Source: Planctomycetota bacterium (GTDB taxonomy: Bacteria > Planctomycetota > Phycisphaerae > Phycisphaerales > UBA1924). Taken from it: a stretch of 22,011 bases of DNA. Below the pieces are notes generated by a model that did no database searches, had not been told where the DNA came from, and saw only the letters and a program-made list of their open reading frames with translations. Made by a program: the position numbers and the translations under genes. Positions 7,089-14,271 of this stretch are shown here, in pieces (within the stretch, counting starts at the first letter, position 1; each line of letters begins with the position of its first letter). The DNA lies in the NCBI GenBank assembly GCA_023434205.1, contig JAEYTB010000230.1, positions 1 through 22,011 of the forward strand, written 5' to 3'.

Positions 7089-9124
7089 TACCACCAGAGC
7101 CAGACCTTGAGCGTGTCGGTGATTCGGCGGCTGGCGATCCAGGCGAGGCTGCGTCTCTCGGTATTGAACTTGGCCTGGCCCTCCATGCCGGGGCGGAACC
7201 AGTTGGGCGTGCGCTCGAGGCGGGCGCGGACCTCGAAGGTGTTCTGGCCCTCGCTGGCCTGCGAGAGCGGCACGATGGCCTCGACGACGAAGGGGATCTT
7301 GAGGTCGGGCGCGGCCTTGGGGGAGACCTCGCCGGTCTGGCCGATCTGGATCAGCGAGATGTCGCGGTCGTCCACCTTGGCGGTAACGACCATGTCGGAG
7401 AGGTCGGCGACCTCGAAGAGGCGGTCGCCGAGCTTGACGGCGGCGCCGATCTTGTCCTTGAGGTCGCCGGCGATGACGGTGCCGCCGATGGGCGCGGTGA
7501 TGTGGCTGCGCGCGATCTGGGTGCGGAGCAGCTCGCGCCGGGCGGCGATCTTGTCGGCCCGGGCCCGGGCCTGGGTGGCCTCGGCGTAGTCGCGCCGGTT
7601 CATGGCGTCGTCGGCGGCCTTGTCGTACTGGAGCCACTCGGCGTGGGCCTCTTGGGCCTGGAGCTCCATCTCGTAGGTGTAGAGGTTGAGCAGGGGTGCG
7701 CCGAGTTCCACGCGCTTGCCGGGCTCAACGCCGTCGGCCAGCGAGGCGATGGTGCCGTCGAAGGGGGCGGAGATGGTGCGGCGTTCGCGCGGGAGCAGCT
7801 CCATGGGGGCGCCCACGCGGTAGGTGGTGTGCACCAGGAACAGCGCGGCGGTGGCGGCCATCACCAGCACGCCCACGATCTTCCAGACGGTGTGCTTGGG
7901 GCCCACGAGCCACGCGCCGGCCTTGACGGCCGAGTCCCACGCGCGGAGCGGCAGGGCGCGGTCGTCGCTGTAGCGCACCGCGAGCACCGGCGCGACCAGG
8001 TCCAGCGTCGCCTGGATGAGCTCGATGGTGGTGAGCTCGAGGCTGCCCTCGGCGGCGGTCTCGATGAGCACCACGCCGATGATCCGCTCGCCCTTGGCGT
8101 CGGAGATGCGGAGGGGGAAGCTCGCGACCTTGAGCTTGGCATCGGAGGCGGCGAGCTCGCGGTGGCTGTGGGTGATGGCCTGGGAGAGCACCGCGTCGCC
8201 CTGCACGGGCGGGGGCGGGTAGAGGACGGTCTGCTCCTGGTCGAGGCACTCCTCCATCGCGGCCTCGAGCTTCTGGACCATGGCCATGCGGCGGTCGAGG
8301 TTCTCGGTGTCGGAGAGCGCGACGGCGCGGACGCCGGTTCGGCCGGCGCCGGGGATGGTGTTCTGGCGGCGGGCGTTGGCGCTGCCGTGGACCCAGCCCA
8401 GGGCGACGCGGTCGACGCCGAGCTGGCGGCCGAGGTCGTTGACGAACTGGAGTGTGCAGCCCTTGAAGCCGGGGACGGTGTTGATGGCGGCGATGAGCTT
8501 GGCGGCCAGGTCGAGCGCGGCGGAGGCCTGGCGCGTCCGGCGGAGGGCCTGCTGCGCGGTGTGCGTGAAGACGTACCCCGCGAGCACCTCGACCAGCGCG
8601 AGGGTCGTCTGGACCGCCTGGCGGGAGAGGCCCTCGACCGCGAGAGTCAGCACGCCCTGGAGCGGGAGGCTCTGGGTGTCCTGGGGCAGGCCCGCGGCGA
8701 CGGGGACGGCGAGGATGTGCGTGCTGGAGGTCGAGGGGTCGTACATCAGCTCATCGCCGCCGAGGCTGAAGACGCCGGCGGCGCGGTTGGCGCTCACGAC
8801 GCGGGCGGCTTCGCGGCATTCCTTGATGTGCTGGATGCGGGACTCGTCGCAGCGGTCGCCGCCGAAGAGGGCGTCGGGGGGGACGGTCATGCGGCCCTGG
8901 GCGTCGGTGATCTCGCCGTAGGGCCAGACCAGGACAGGCTTGGGGTGGGCGGGATCGTCCTTCTGCGCGGGCGCCTGGAAGAGGACCGCCTGCCTGGCGC
9001 CGCTCACCTGCGCGAGCACGGAGACCAGGCGCACAAGGAACATTTTGTCGTCAGGGGCGGGCGCGGAAAGCTCGGCCACGACCCGCTGCCATCCGGGCGC
9101 CCTGAGTTTGGACAGGTCGTTCAT
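7088..9124 (-). CDS. GAF-GAF-TM-HlyD membrane adaptor with cytoplasmic sensor region
   Basis: A 678-residue protein. ATG 9122-9124 is preferred; an in-frame GTG at 9145 would add seven residues. The N-terminal 400 residues look like two GAF-type domains (about 25-190 and 205-390) joined by a helix, with strands such as QAVLFQAP, ILAVPV and GVLTLAVEG in the first and RIIGVVLIETA in the second. One transmembrane helix follows (about 412-433, KIVGVLVMAATAALFLV). Then comes a HlyD-like periplasmic part: lipoyl half ISAPFDGTIASLADGVEPG, a coiled-coil hairpin (485-540), second half SHITAPIGGTVIAGDL and a beta-barrel, ending in VWLWW. It would sense a cytoplasmic signal or ligand and anchor an adaptor on the periplasmic side. 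It sits 36 bp after the adaptor gene and 51 bp before the protease gene. Clear on the HlyD half, probable on the GAF half. Confidence 0.85.
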   Translation of the reverse strand: MNDLSKLRAPGWQRVVAELSAPAPDDKMFLVRLVSVLAQVSGARQAVLFQAPAQKDDPAHPKPVLVWPYGEITDAQGRMTVPPDALFGGDRCDESRIQHIKECREAARVVSANRAAGVFSLGGDELMYDPSTSSTHILAVPVAAGLPQDTQSLPLQGVLTLAVEGLSRQAVQTTLALVEVLAGYVFTHTAQQALRRTRQASAALDLAAKLIAAINTVPGFKGCTLQFVNDLGRQLGVDRVALGWVHGSANARRQNTIPGAGRTGVRAVALSDTENLDRRMAMVQKLEAAMEECLDQEQTVLYPPPPVQGDAVLSQAITHSHRELAASDAKLKVASFPLRISDAKGERIIGVVLIETAAEGSLELTTIELIQATLDLVAPVLAVRYSDDRALPLRAWDSAVKAGAWLVGPKHTVWKIVGVLVMAATAALFLVHTTYRVGAPMELLPRERRTISAPFDGTIASLADGVEPGKRVELGAPLLNLYTYEMELQAQEAHAEWLQYDKAADDAMNRRDYAEATQARARADKIAARRELLRTQIARSHITAPIGGTVIAGDLKDKIGAAVKLGDRLFEVADLSDMVVTAKVDDRDISLIQIGQTGEVSPKAAPDLKIPFVVEAIVPLSQASEGQNTFEVRARLERTPNWFRPGMEGQAKFNTERRSLAWIASRRITDTLKVWLWW

Positions 9125-9160
9125 GCACGTACCCCACGGGGCCACGGGGCCCGCTGATCG

Positions 9161-10129
9161 TTACTCTTTCGACGCCGTGGCGGGGGCGCGACGCGTGGCG
9201 TCCGCCGCGATGACCTTCGCCGCAACTTCCGCGCTGGGCGGACTGAACCGGACCCAGGCGGGCTCGCCCGCGAGCACGCGACGATCACCCTTGGGATTGG
9301 GCAGCTCGACGCGGATGCGGCGGCTGCGGCTGGCCAGGTCCGTGGTCGGGCTGACCTCGATGACCTTGCCCTCGCTGATCCGCGCCCCGGTGGCCATGTC
9401 GAGCAGAACCCAGGCCTTGTCGCCCTCCTTCAGAGCGAGCGTGGAAGGGTCGTCGGTCGGGGCGGGCACGTCCATCCACAGCGGGTCGACGTTCACCACG
9501 CGGACCACCTTGTCGTTCTCGTTCACGGAGTGCCCGAGGTCCACGAGCACGTTGTCGACCACGCCGTCGAAGGGGGCCTTGAGGTGGAACTTGTCCACGC
9601 GGGCCTGCAGGCGCTCGACCTGGATCACTTCCTGGGTCTGGTTGACCTGGGCGGACTTGTAGTCGAGGTCCGCGGCCTCCGAGCTGAGGCGGGCGCGGTC
9701 GAGCTCGAGCTGGTTGGCGGCGCCTTCCCTGCGGAGCTTCTCGGTCTTCTCGAACTCGAGCTTGGCGAGCTCGGCGGTCTTGCCCGCCCGCTGCACAGGC
9801 CAGTCATACTGGGCCTTGGCCTCTTGGAGCTTGAGCACCGCGAGGTCCTCAAGGTCGTCGCCCTTGATCAGGATGTCACCGGCCTTCACTTCCGCGCCGC
9901 CGCGGACGAGGATCTCGCGGATGTGGGTGGGCAGGGAGAAGCCCATGATGGCGTCCCGGCTGGGGCGGGTGGCGGCCTTGGTGCCCTGGAACTCGGAGAT
10001 GACGGAGGAGTCCAGGCGTGCGACGGCCCTGGGCCTGCGGCCGGCATCCACCTGAGCGAGGGATGGGGTGGCGAGGAGGGCGAGCAGCACCGCGCCCGCG
10101 GCGCGGGCGACGAAGGGGTGGGATGGCAT
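9161..10129 (-). CDS. Periplasmic HlyD/RND-type adaptor subunit
   Basis: A 322-residue protein, first gene of the export operon. ATG 10127-10129 is preferred; a TTG six bases upstream is possible. It has a cleavable signal peptide (about 25 residues, ending TPSLA before Q), so it is secreted to the periplasm instead of being anchored by an N-terminal helix. The modules follow the membrane-fusion-protein order: lipoyl half (about 61-93, HIREILVRGGAEVKAGD), alpha-helical hairpin (about 95-180), second lipoyl half FHLKAPFDGVVDNVLVDLGH and a beta-barrel (about 210-300). There is no inner-membrane pump of the RND or ABC type next to it, which is unusual for this family. The companion genes suggest that it joins the two membrane-bound HlyD proteins in a shared periplasmic assembly, possibly contacting a TolC-like channel encoded elsewhere. 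Confidence 0.88.
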   Translation of the reverse strand: MPSHPFVARAAGAVLLALLATPSLAQVDAGRRPRAVARLDSSVISEFQGTKAATRPSRDAIMGFSLPTHIREILVRGGAEVKAGDILIKGDDLEDLAVLKLQEAKAQYDWPVQRAGKTAELAKLEFEKTEKLRREGAANQLELDRARLSSEAADLDYKSAQVNQTQEVIQVERLQARVDKFHLKAPFDGVVDNVLVDLGHSVNENDKVVRVVNVDPLWMDVPAPTDDPSTLALKEGDKAWVLLDMATGARISEGKVIEVSPTTDLASRSRRIRVELPNPKGDRRVLAGEPAWVRFSPPSAEVAAKVIAADATRRAPATASKE

Positions 10130-10317
10130 GATCAACTATACGTGCGTGGCCCGCCGGCCTGTTGCCGCGGGTCCCCGAACGGGGCGATTCGTTGGGTCCG
10201 AGTTTGGTTATTAGGGTCAACCGCTCCCCCGGAATCGGTCGGGCCGGGGCGTTGGGCGGCATTAGCGGCGGCTATCCTTCGCTTCGCGGCGCTGTGCGCC
10301 CCCCAGGAGCCTTCATC
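10130..10317. promoter_or_regulatory. Divergent promoter region of the export operon and the DegT gene
   Basis: This 188-bp gap separates two divergent genes and must hold both promoters. On the minus strand TATAGT (10135-10140) lies five bases before the adaptor ATG. If it is a -10 element the transcript would be leaderless or nearly so, fitting the lack of a Shine-Dalgarno site; no good -35 was found. CCCCGAACGGGG (10173-10184) is an inverted repeat with 5-bp arms that could bind a regulator. On the plus strand AGGAG (10305-10309) precedes the TTG start of the DegT gene. All promoter calls are tentative. Confidence 0.35.
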
Positions 10318-11499
10318 TTGTCCACCAGCGTGCTCACCGCCGATTCGAAGACCGCCAGCCTCGCCCTCCACGGCGGCACGCCGGTCAGCCCCAAAGCCGT
10401 CCCGTTCATGTCCACCGCTCTTACTGAGGGCGACATCGACAGCGTGGTCGCCGTGCTCAAGACGGGGATGCTGCGGGCCGCGAGCAAGTGCGCGGAGCTT
10501 GAGGACCGCTGGGCGAAGGCGACGGACGCCCGGTACGCGATGACGTGCGCGAACGGCACGTGCGCCCTGCAGCTCGCGTATGAACCGCTGATCAAGCCGG
10601 GGGATGAGGTTCTGGTGCCGGCGTGGTCGTATATCGCGACGGTCTCGATGGTCGTGGCCCGCGGGGCGACACCGATCTTTGTGGACGCCCTGCCCGACAC
10701 CTACCAGATGGACCCCAAGGACGCCGCCCGCAAGGTGACGTCGAGCACCACGGCGATCGCGGCGACGCACCTGTACGGCTGCCCGGTGGACATCGACGGC
10801 TTCCAGGCCCTGGCCGAAAAGCACAACCTGATGGTGATCTACGACGCGGCCCAGTCGCACCTGGCCACCTACAAGGGCAAGGGGATCGGGGCGTTCGGGG
10901 ACGCCGTGACCTACTCGCTGTACGCGACCAAGAACTTCGCGACCGGCGAGGGCGGGTTTGTGACGTGCAACGACGAGGGGTTGGCGCGGGAGATCAAGCT
11001 GCTGCGCTCTCACGGCGAGACGGACAAGTACCTGCACGAGTCGGTCGGTTACAACTACCGCATGAACGACCTGACCGGCGCGCTGGGCCTCTCCCGCCTG
11101 GAGCGGCTGGACGCGCAGACCAAGGCCCGGCAGGCCGCGGCGGCGAAGTACGACAAGCTCATCGCGAAGATCCCCGGGATCAAGACGCCGGTGACCACGC
11201 CGGGCGCCGAGGCGGTGTACCACCTTTACACGGTGCAGATGGACCTGACCAAGTTCCGCTGCACGCGCGACGAGTTCTGCAAGGCGCTGAACGCCGAAGG
11301 CGTGCCCACGGCGACGCACTACCCCCGCTCGCTGCCCAAGCAGCCCGCGCTGAGCGAGTGGGACAGCCACGACTGCCCCGTGGCGGACAGCCTGGCGGGC
11401 AAGGTGTTCTGCCTGCCCATGCACCACGACCTGACGGACGACCACTTCCGCATCGTCGGCGAGGCGCTGAGCAAGGTGGCGGCGGCGTATAAGGGCTGA
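10318..11499 (+). CDS. DegT/DnrJ/EryC1/StrS-family PLP-dependent aminotransferase
   Basis: A protein of 393 residues with start TTG 10318-10320, chosen because AGGAG lies eight bases before it and the family N-terminus (ALHGGTPVSPKAVPF) follows; the frame is open further upstream but without homology. Fold-type I features are clear: the cofactor loop ANGTCALQLAY (79-89), VIYDAAQSHLA with Asp176 for the pyridine nitrogen, the SLYATKNFATGEGG segment with Lys205 as Schiff-base lysine, GYNYRMNDLTGALG, and PTATHYPRSL near the end. The family transfers an amino group from glutamate to keto-sugars bound to nucleotides, for lipopolysaccharide or other surface glycans, or acts in aminoglycoside-type pathways. 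No other sugar-nucleotide gene adjoins it; manA lies about 900 bp away on the other strand. The exact substrate is open. Confidence 0.92.
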   Translation: MSTSVLTADSKTASLALHGGTPVSPKAVPFMSTALTEGDIDSVVAVLKTGMLRAASKCAELEDRWAKATDARYAMTCANGTCALQLAYEPLIKPGDEVLVPAWSYIATVSMVVARGATPIFVDALPDTYQMDPKDAARKVTSSTTAIAATHLYGCPVDIDGFQALAEKHNLMVIYDAAQSHLATYKGKGIGAFGDAVTYSLYATKNFATGEGGFVTCNDEGLAREIKLLRSHGETDKYLHESVGYNYRMNDLTGALGLSRLERLDAQTKARQAAAAKYDKLIAKIPGIKTPVTTPGAEAVYHLYTVQMDLTKFRCTRDEFCKALNAEGVPTATHYPRSLPKQPALSEWDSHDCPVADSLAGKVFCLPMHHDLTDDHFRIVGEALSKVAAAYKG

Positions 11500-11588
11500 G
11501 ACTCTCTCGCCCGGGTTACTTGAACGGGTCGATCACTTCCAGACCGCCGGGCTTCACGCGTCCCGGAAAGCCTGTCGCGCTCTGACGG

Positions 11589-12350
11589 TCAATCCCTGAA
11601 AATCAGCCACACAATCGCCGCGGCGATGAGCGTGCCCAGGCCGCCGATGCCGTAGATTCGCACGCCCCGCCCGGAGCGGCCGGAGCTGCGCGTCCGCTCC
11701 TCCTTGAAGTTGCTCTTGTCGAACTTGCTCACCCCGGTCGTGGGCACGAACTTCAGGTCGTCGCGCATCTCGAACGAGTTCACGAACTCCTTGAAGTACC
11801 CGTCGTTCCTGGAGCCGTTGCTCTTGAGGTCGTAGCACTCGAACTGGATGGACTGCTTGGCGCCCAGGTAGGTGTAGAGCGTGACCCGGTACTCCTTGCC
11901 GTTCTCGTCCGTGTCCTCGCCCCAGGTTGTCAGCAGTCCGCGGCTGCGGTCCAGCGTGCCGTTGCGGGCGAAAGCCTGCTGCATGTACATGCCCAGCTCA
12001 AAGTCCCGCAGGCGCGTGACCTCCTCGGGCAGGTTGGTGCCTTCTTCGATCTCCTCGTAGGTACACTCGGTCAGGTCCAGGTCGGTGCGGTTGATGAGGA
12101 TGTAGGGGTACGTGAAGGTGTTCATCCCGCCGCGGGTGAAGCCGGCGATGTAGGTGAAGACCTTGTCGGTCCACTGCTCGCGCTCGACCTTCTCGCGGTG
12201 CTTGATGATGTCGAAGGCGATCTGCTGCCAGCCCGGCGGGCAGGTGAACTTCCAGCTCTTGCTCTCGGACTGGTAGACCTGCTGGGCCGCGGCGGGCAGC
12301 GTGAACAGCGACAGCACCGCGAGCACAAGAGCGAACGACACCTGCTTCAT
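11589..12350 (-). CDS. Secreted or membrane-anchored protein of unknown function
   Basis: A 253-residue protein starting at ATG 12348-12350, with GAGGGGG some six bases upstream as ribosome-binding site. It has an N-terminal signal peptide (MKQVSFALVLAVLSLFTLPA, then AAQQ). The middle, about residues 30-200, opens with SKSWKFTCPPGWQQ and closes with YFKEFVNSFEMRDD, a layout like that of PsbP/DcrB-type lipidation-free periplasmic domains, but I do not recognise it with confidence. A basic, serine-rich linker (TRSSGRSGRG) leads to one C-terminal transmembrane helix (GIGGLGTLIAAAIVWLIF) that ends two residues before the terminus, so the domain would be held at the membrane facing the periplasm. 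It lies 61 bp downstream of manA and may be co-transcribed with it. No function is claimed. Confidence 0.75.
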   Translation of the reverse strand: MKQVSFALVLAVLSLFTLPAAAQQVYQSESKSWKFTCPPGWQQIAFDIIKHREKVEREQWTDKVFTYIAGFTRGGMNTFTYPYILINRTDLDLTECTYEEIEEGTNLPEEVTRLRDFELGMYMQQAFARNGTLDRSRGLLTTWGEDTDENGKEYRVTLYTYLGAKQSIQFECYDLKSNGSRNDGYFKEFVNSFEMRDDLKFVPTTGVSKFDKSNFKEERTRSSGRSGRGVRIYGIGGLGTLIAAAIVWLIFRD

Positions 12351-12411
12351 AACGGGCCCCCTCAAGGTGGCGGCAGGCTATCAGAGAGCCCGGCCCGCGT
12401 CTACACAACAT

Positions 12412-13389
12412 TCAGAGGCGGGCGACCAGCACCCGGTGTGCGCCCATGCCCGCGGGCACGAACTCGAAGGATGTGGCAATATCTGCCGGGACCAGGATAG
12501 TCTGGCCCTGATCCACTTCCGTGATCGCTGGTTGCCCGGGCCAGAACATGTGGCCCCATCCCCCCACCGGCATGATGACCGTTGCGGCGCGGACGCGGGG
12601 GCGGACGGTCTTGCCCGGTTCAGGCTGTGAAACCGTAAAAAACTCGGTTGTCAGGACGTCGCCCTTGGAGAGCCGGAGTGCGGGCGGGGGCGGGCCTAAG
12701 TCCATGCACTCCAAGCATTCCGAGATGTGCAGCGCACGCCCTTCGCGCCCCCAGTCGAACACGCGGAATGTCGTATCGCTGGGGGTTTGGACTTCCGCGA
12801 CCACGACCCCGGCACCCAGCGCGTGGACCGTGCCGCTCGGCAGGTTGTGGCACTCCCCCACCACCGCCGGGACGCTCATCAGATCATTCGAGACTGTTGC
12901 ATCCGCAATATGCTGGGCGAAGGTCTCGCGCGTGACGCCCGGTTTCACGCCCTTGTAAATCACGCTCCCGGGCTCGGCCTCCAGGATGTACCAGCACTCG
13001 GTCTTGAGCTTGGCGCCGGCGTGTGCCGCGGCGTAGGCGGCGCTGGGGTGTACCTGCACGGAGAGGTTCTCACGCGCGTCGAGCAGTTTGACGAGCAGCG
13101 GGAAGCCGCCGTCGATGGGCTTGGCATCGCCCAGGAGCCGCTCCCCCCACAGGTCCATCGCGTCGTGCAGCGTGCGGCCTTTCAGCGGGCCGTTGGCGAT
13201 GACAGACCGGACGCCCGCCCCGCCCGCGCCGGAGGCGGAGGTCGCCGCGAGGTCGGCGAGTTCCCAGCTCTCGCCGATGCGGTCGCCGGGCGCGACCGCC
13301 TTGCCGAACTTTGCGAGCCTGTCCCCGCCCCAGACCTTGGGCAGGAGGACAGGCTCAAAGAGCAGGGGGTAGGGGGCGGGCGTGGCCAT
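12412..13389 (-). CDS. manA: Mannose-6-phosphate isomerase, class I
   Basis: A 325-residue cupin enzyme that interconverts fructose 6-phosphate and mannose 6-phosphate, feeding GDP-mannose and surface glycan synthesis; cytoplasmic and zinc-dependent. The zinc ligands expected in this family are visible: Gln112 and His114 in LSVQVHPSAAYA, Glu131 in KTECWYIL and His189 in LPSGTVHALGAG. The N-terminal LLPKVWGGDRLA and GESWELAD motifs and the late RVFDWGR motif also fit. The length is that of the short bacterial type (Bacillus-like). An SD-like AGGCGG precedes ATG 13387-13389. A long hairpin lies between this gene and the dehydratase gene upstream, so it may be separately controlled. High confidence. 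Confidence 0.94.
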   Translation of the reverse strand: MATPAPYPLLFEPVLLPKVWGGDRLAKFGKAVAPGDRIGESWELADLAATSASGAGGAGVRSVIANGPLKGRTLHDAMDLWGERLLGDAKPIDGGFPLLVKLLDARENLSVQVHPSAAYAAAHAGAKLKTECWYILEAEPGSVIYKGVKPGVTRETFAQHIADATVSNDLMSVPAVVGECHNLPSGTVHALGAGVVVAEVQTPSDTTFRVFDWGREGRALHISECLECMDLGPPPPALRLSKGDVLTTEFFTVSQPEPGKTVRPRVRAATVIMPVGGWGHMFWPGQPAITEVDQGQTILVPADIATSFEFVPAGMGAHRVLVARL

Positions 13390-13410
13390 GCGTACACCGC
13401 CTAAGCAGAA

Positions 13411-13453
13411 CGGAGAGCGGGGAAGGGGACGCTCTCCCGTTCCCGGCTCTCCG
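13411..13453 (-). terminator. Long imperfect hairpin between the fabZ-like gene and manA
   Basis: Arms 13411-13428 and 13436-13453 pair at 16 of 18 positions (two G-G mismatches) around a 7-base loop. The first eight pairs, CGGAGAGC with GCTCTCCG, are perfect. It lies 22 bp after the dehydratase stop and 21 bp before the manA start, on the same strand. No U-tract follows, so it may be an attenuating or mRNA-protecting structure or a REP-like element rather than a standard intrinsic terminator. Confidence 0.45.
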
Positions 13454-13474
13454 CGTTTGATTCGCCGAGCGTGT

Positions 13475-14008
13475 TCAGTACGGCCGCTGCTCCGTGGACA
13501 TGCCGCTGATACGGGCGTCGAAACACACGCGGTCGCCGACCACGCCCATCACATCCGAAATGAACCGGCGCTTCTGCGCCTTGACCTCACGGGCCAGGAC
13601 GATCAGCTCATCCCCCGGCACAACCGGGGAGCGGAACGCGGCGTTCTCGATCCGCAGGAAGGCCACCAGCGTGGGGACCGGCTTGCGCGTGATGAACATG
13701 TAGCACGCGAGCTGGGCCGCGGTCTCGATCATCAGCACGCCGGGGAACATGGGCTTGCCGGGGAAGTGCCCGGCGACCCAGAACTCGTCGTGCTTGATCC
13801 GGCGGCGCGCGACGCCCTGCGTCTTGTCCGCGTTGCACCAGATGACCTCGTCGAGCATGGTCATGATCCCCCGGTGGGGGATCCACTGCTCGACCTGCTC
13901 GCGCGACGCATGGACCGCGCTCAGGTCGATCGCGCTGAGGTCGAACAGCAGCTTGGAGGGCGCCGACGCTTCGCCGGGGTCGCTCTCAGCTGGCCTGGTC
14001 AGTGACAT
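13475..14008 (-). CDS. fabZ: FabZ-type (3R)-hydroxyacyl-ACP dehydratase
   Basis: A 177-residue hotdog-fold protein. FabZ removes water from (3R)-hydroxyacyl-ACP in fatty acid elongation, in the cytoplasm. The signature is clear: IPHRGIMTMLDEV, then AGHFPGKPMFPGVLMIE with catalytic His81 and Glu95, followed by AAQLACYMF. It carries about 35 residues before the family core, which is more than the usual 140-150-residue enzyme has. The start, ATG 14006-14008, lies inside the preceding Hc1 gene (23-bp overlap) and has a GGAG eight bases upstream, so translation is likely coupled. A FabZ-like enzyme for a special acyl product rather than the main pathway is possible, as no other fab gene is nearby. 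Family assignment is firm; the pathway role is likely. Confidence 0.88.
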   Translation of the reverse strand: MSLTRPAESDPGEASAPSKLLFDLSAIDLSAVHASREQVEQWIPHRGIMTMLDEVIWCNADKTQGVARRRIKHDEFWVAGHFPGKPMFPGVLMIETAAQLACYMFITRKPVPTLVAFLRIENAAFRSPVVPGDELIVLAREVKAQKRRFISDVMGVVGDRVCFDARISGMSTEQRPY

Positions 14009-14177
14009 TCCGCAGCTCCAGGATCTTTTCCCGCACCATCTGCGCGGTGTTCTTGACGTCCTGCATCGTCTGGCGCGCTCGGGTGCCCGCGGCCTTGTTG
14101 CCGCCCGCGGCCTTCTTGATGTCCTCTTCCGCCTCGGTGACCAGCTTCTTCAGCTTTTCATACTCTTCCATGGCCAT
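13986..14177 (-). CDS. Histone H1-like (Hc1-type) small protein
   Basis: A 63-residue, charged, entirely helical protein. Its first half, EEYEKLKKLVTEAEEDIKKA, is followed by GGNKAAGTRARQTMQDVKNT, which matches the core of chlamydial Hc1 and its planctomycete relatives (GNKAAGTRxRxxMQxxK). The lysine-rich tail that compacts DNA in chlamydial Hc1 is missing here: the protein ends soon after KILELRNVTDQAS, so it is only the N-terminal module and its DNA binding may be weak or altered. GGAAGG precedes the ATG pair at 14177 and 14171 (MAM); both starts are possible. It overlaps the dehydratase gene downstream by 23 bp. Confidence 0.8.
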   Translation of the reverse strand: MAMEEYEKLKKLVTEAEEDIKKAAGGNKAAGTRARQTMQDVKNTAQMVREKILELRNVTDQAS

Positions 14178-14271
14178 CCCTTCCTGTTGGGCTGCTCACA
14201 GTGTCGCCCCGGATTGTGCTCGCCGCCAGCCCGGCTGGAACCCGGGAAACCTCGCCACCATAGTACCGAAC

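Noticed and set aside
7502..9157. 551-codon open frame on the plus strand opposite the GAF-HlyD gene
   Set aside because: Low-complexity shadow with no recognisable domain; the minus-strand frame has a TM helix and both lipoyl halves.
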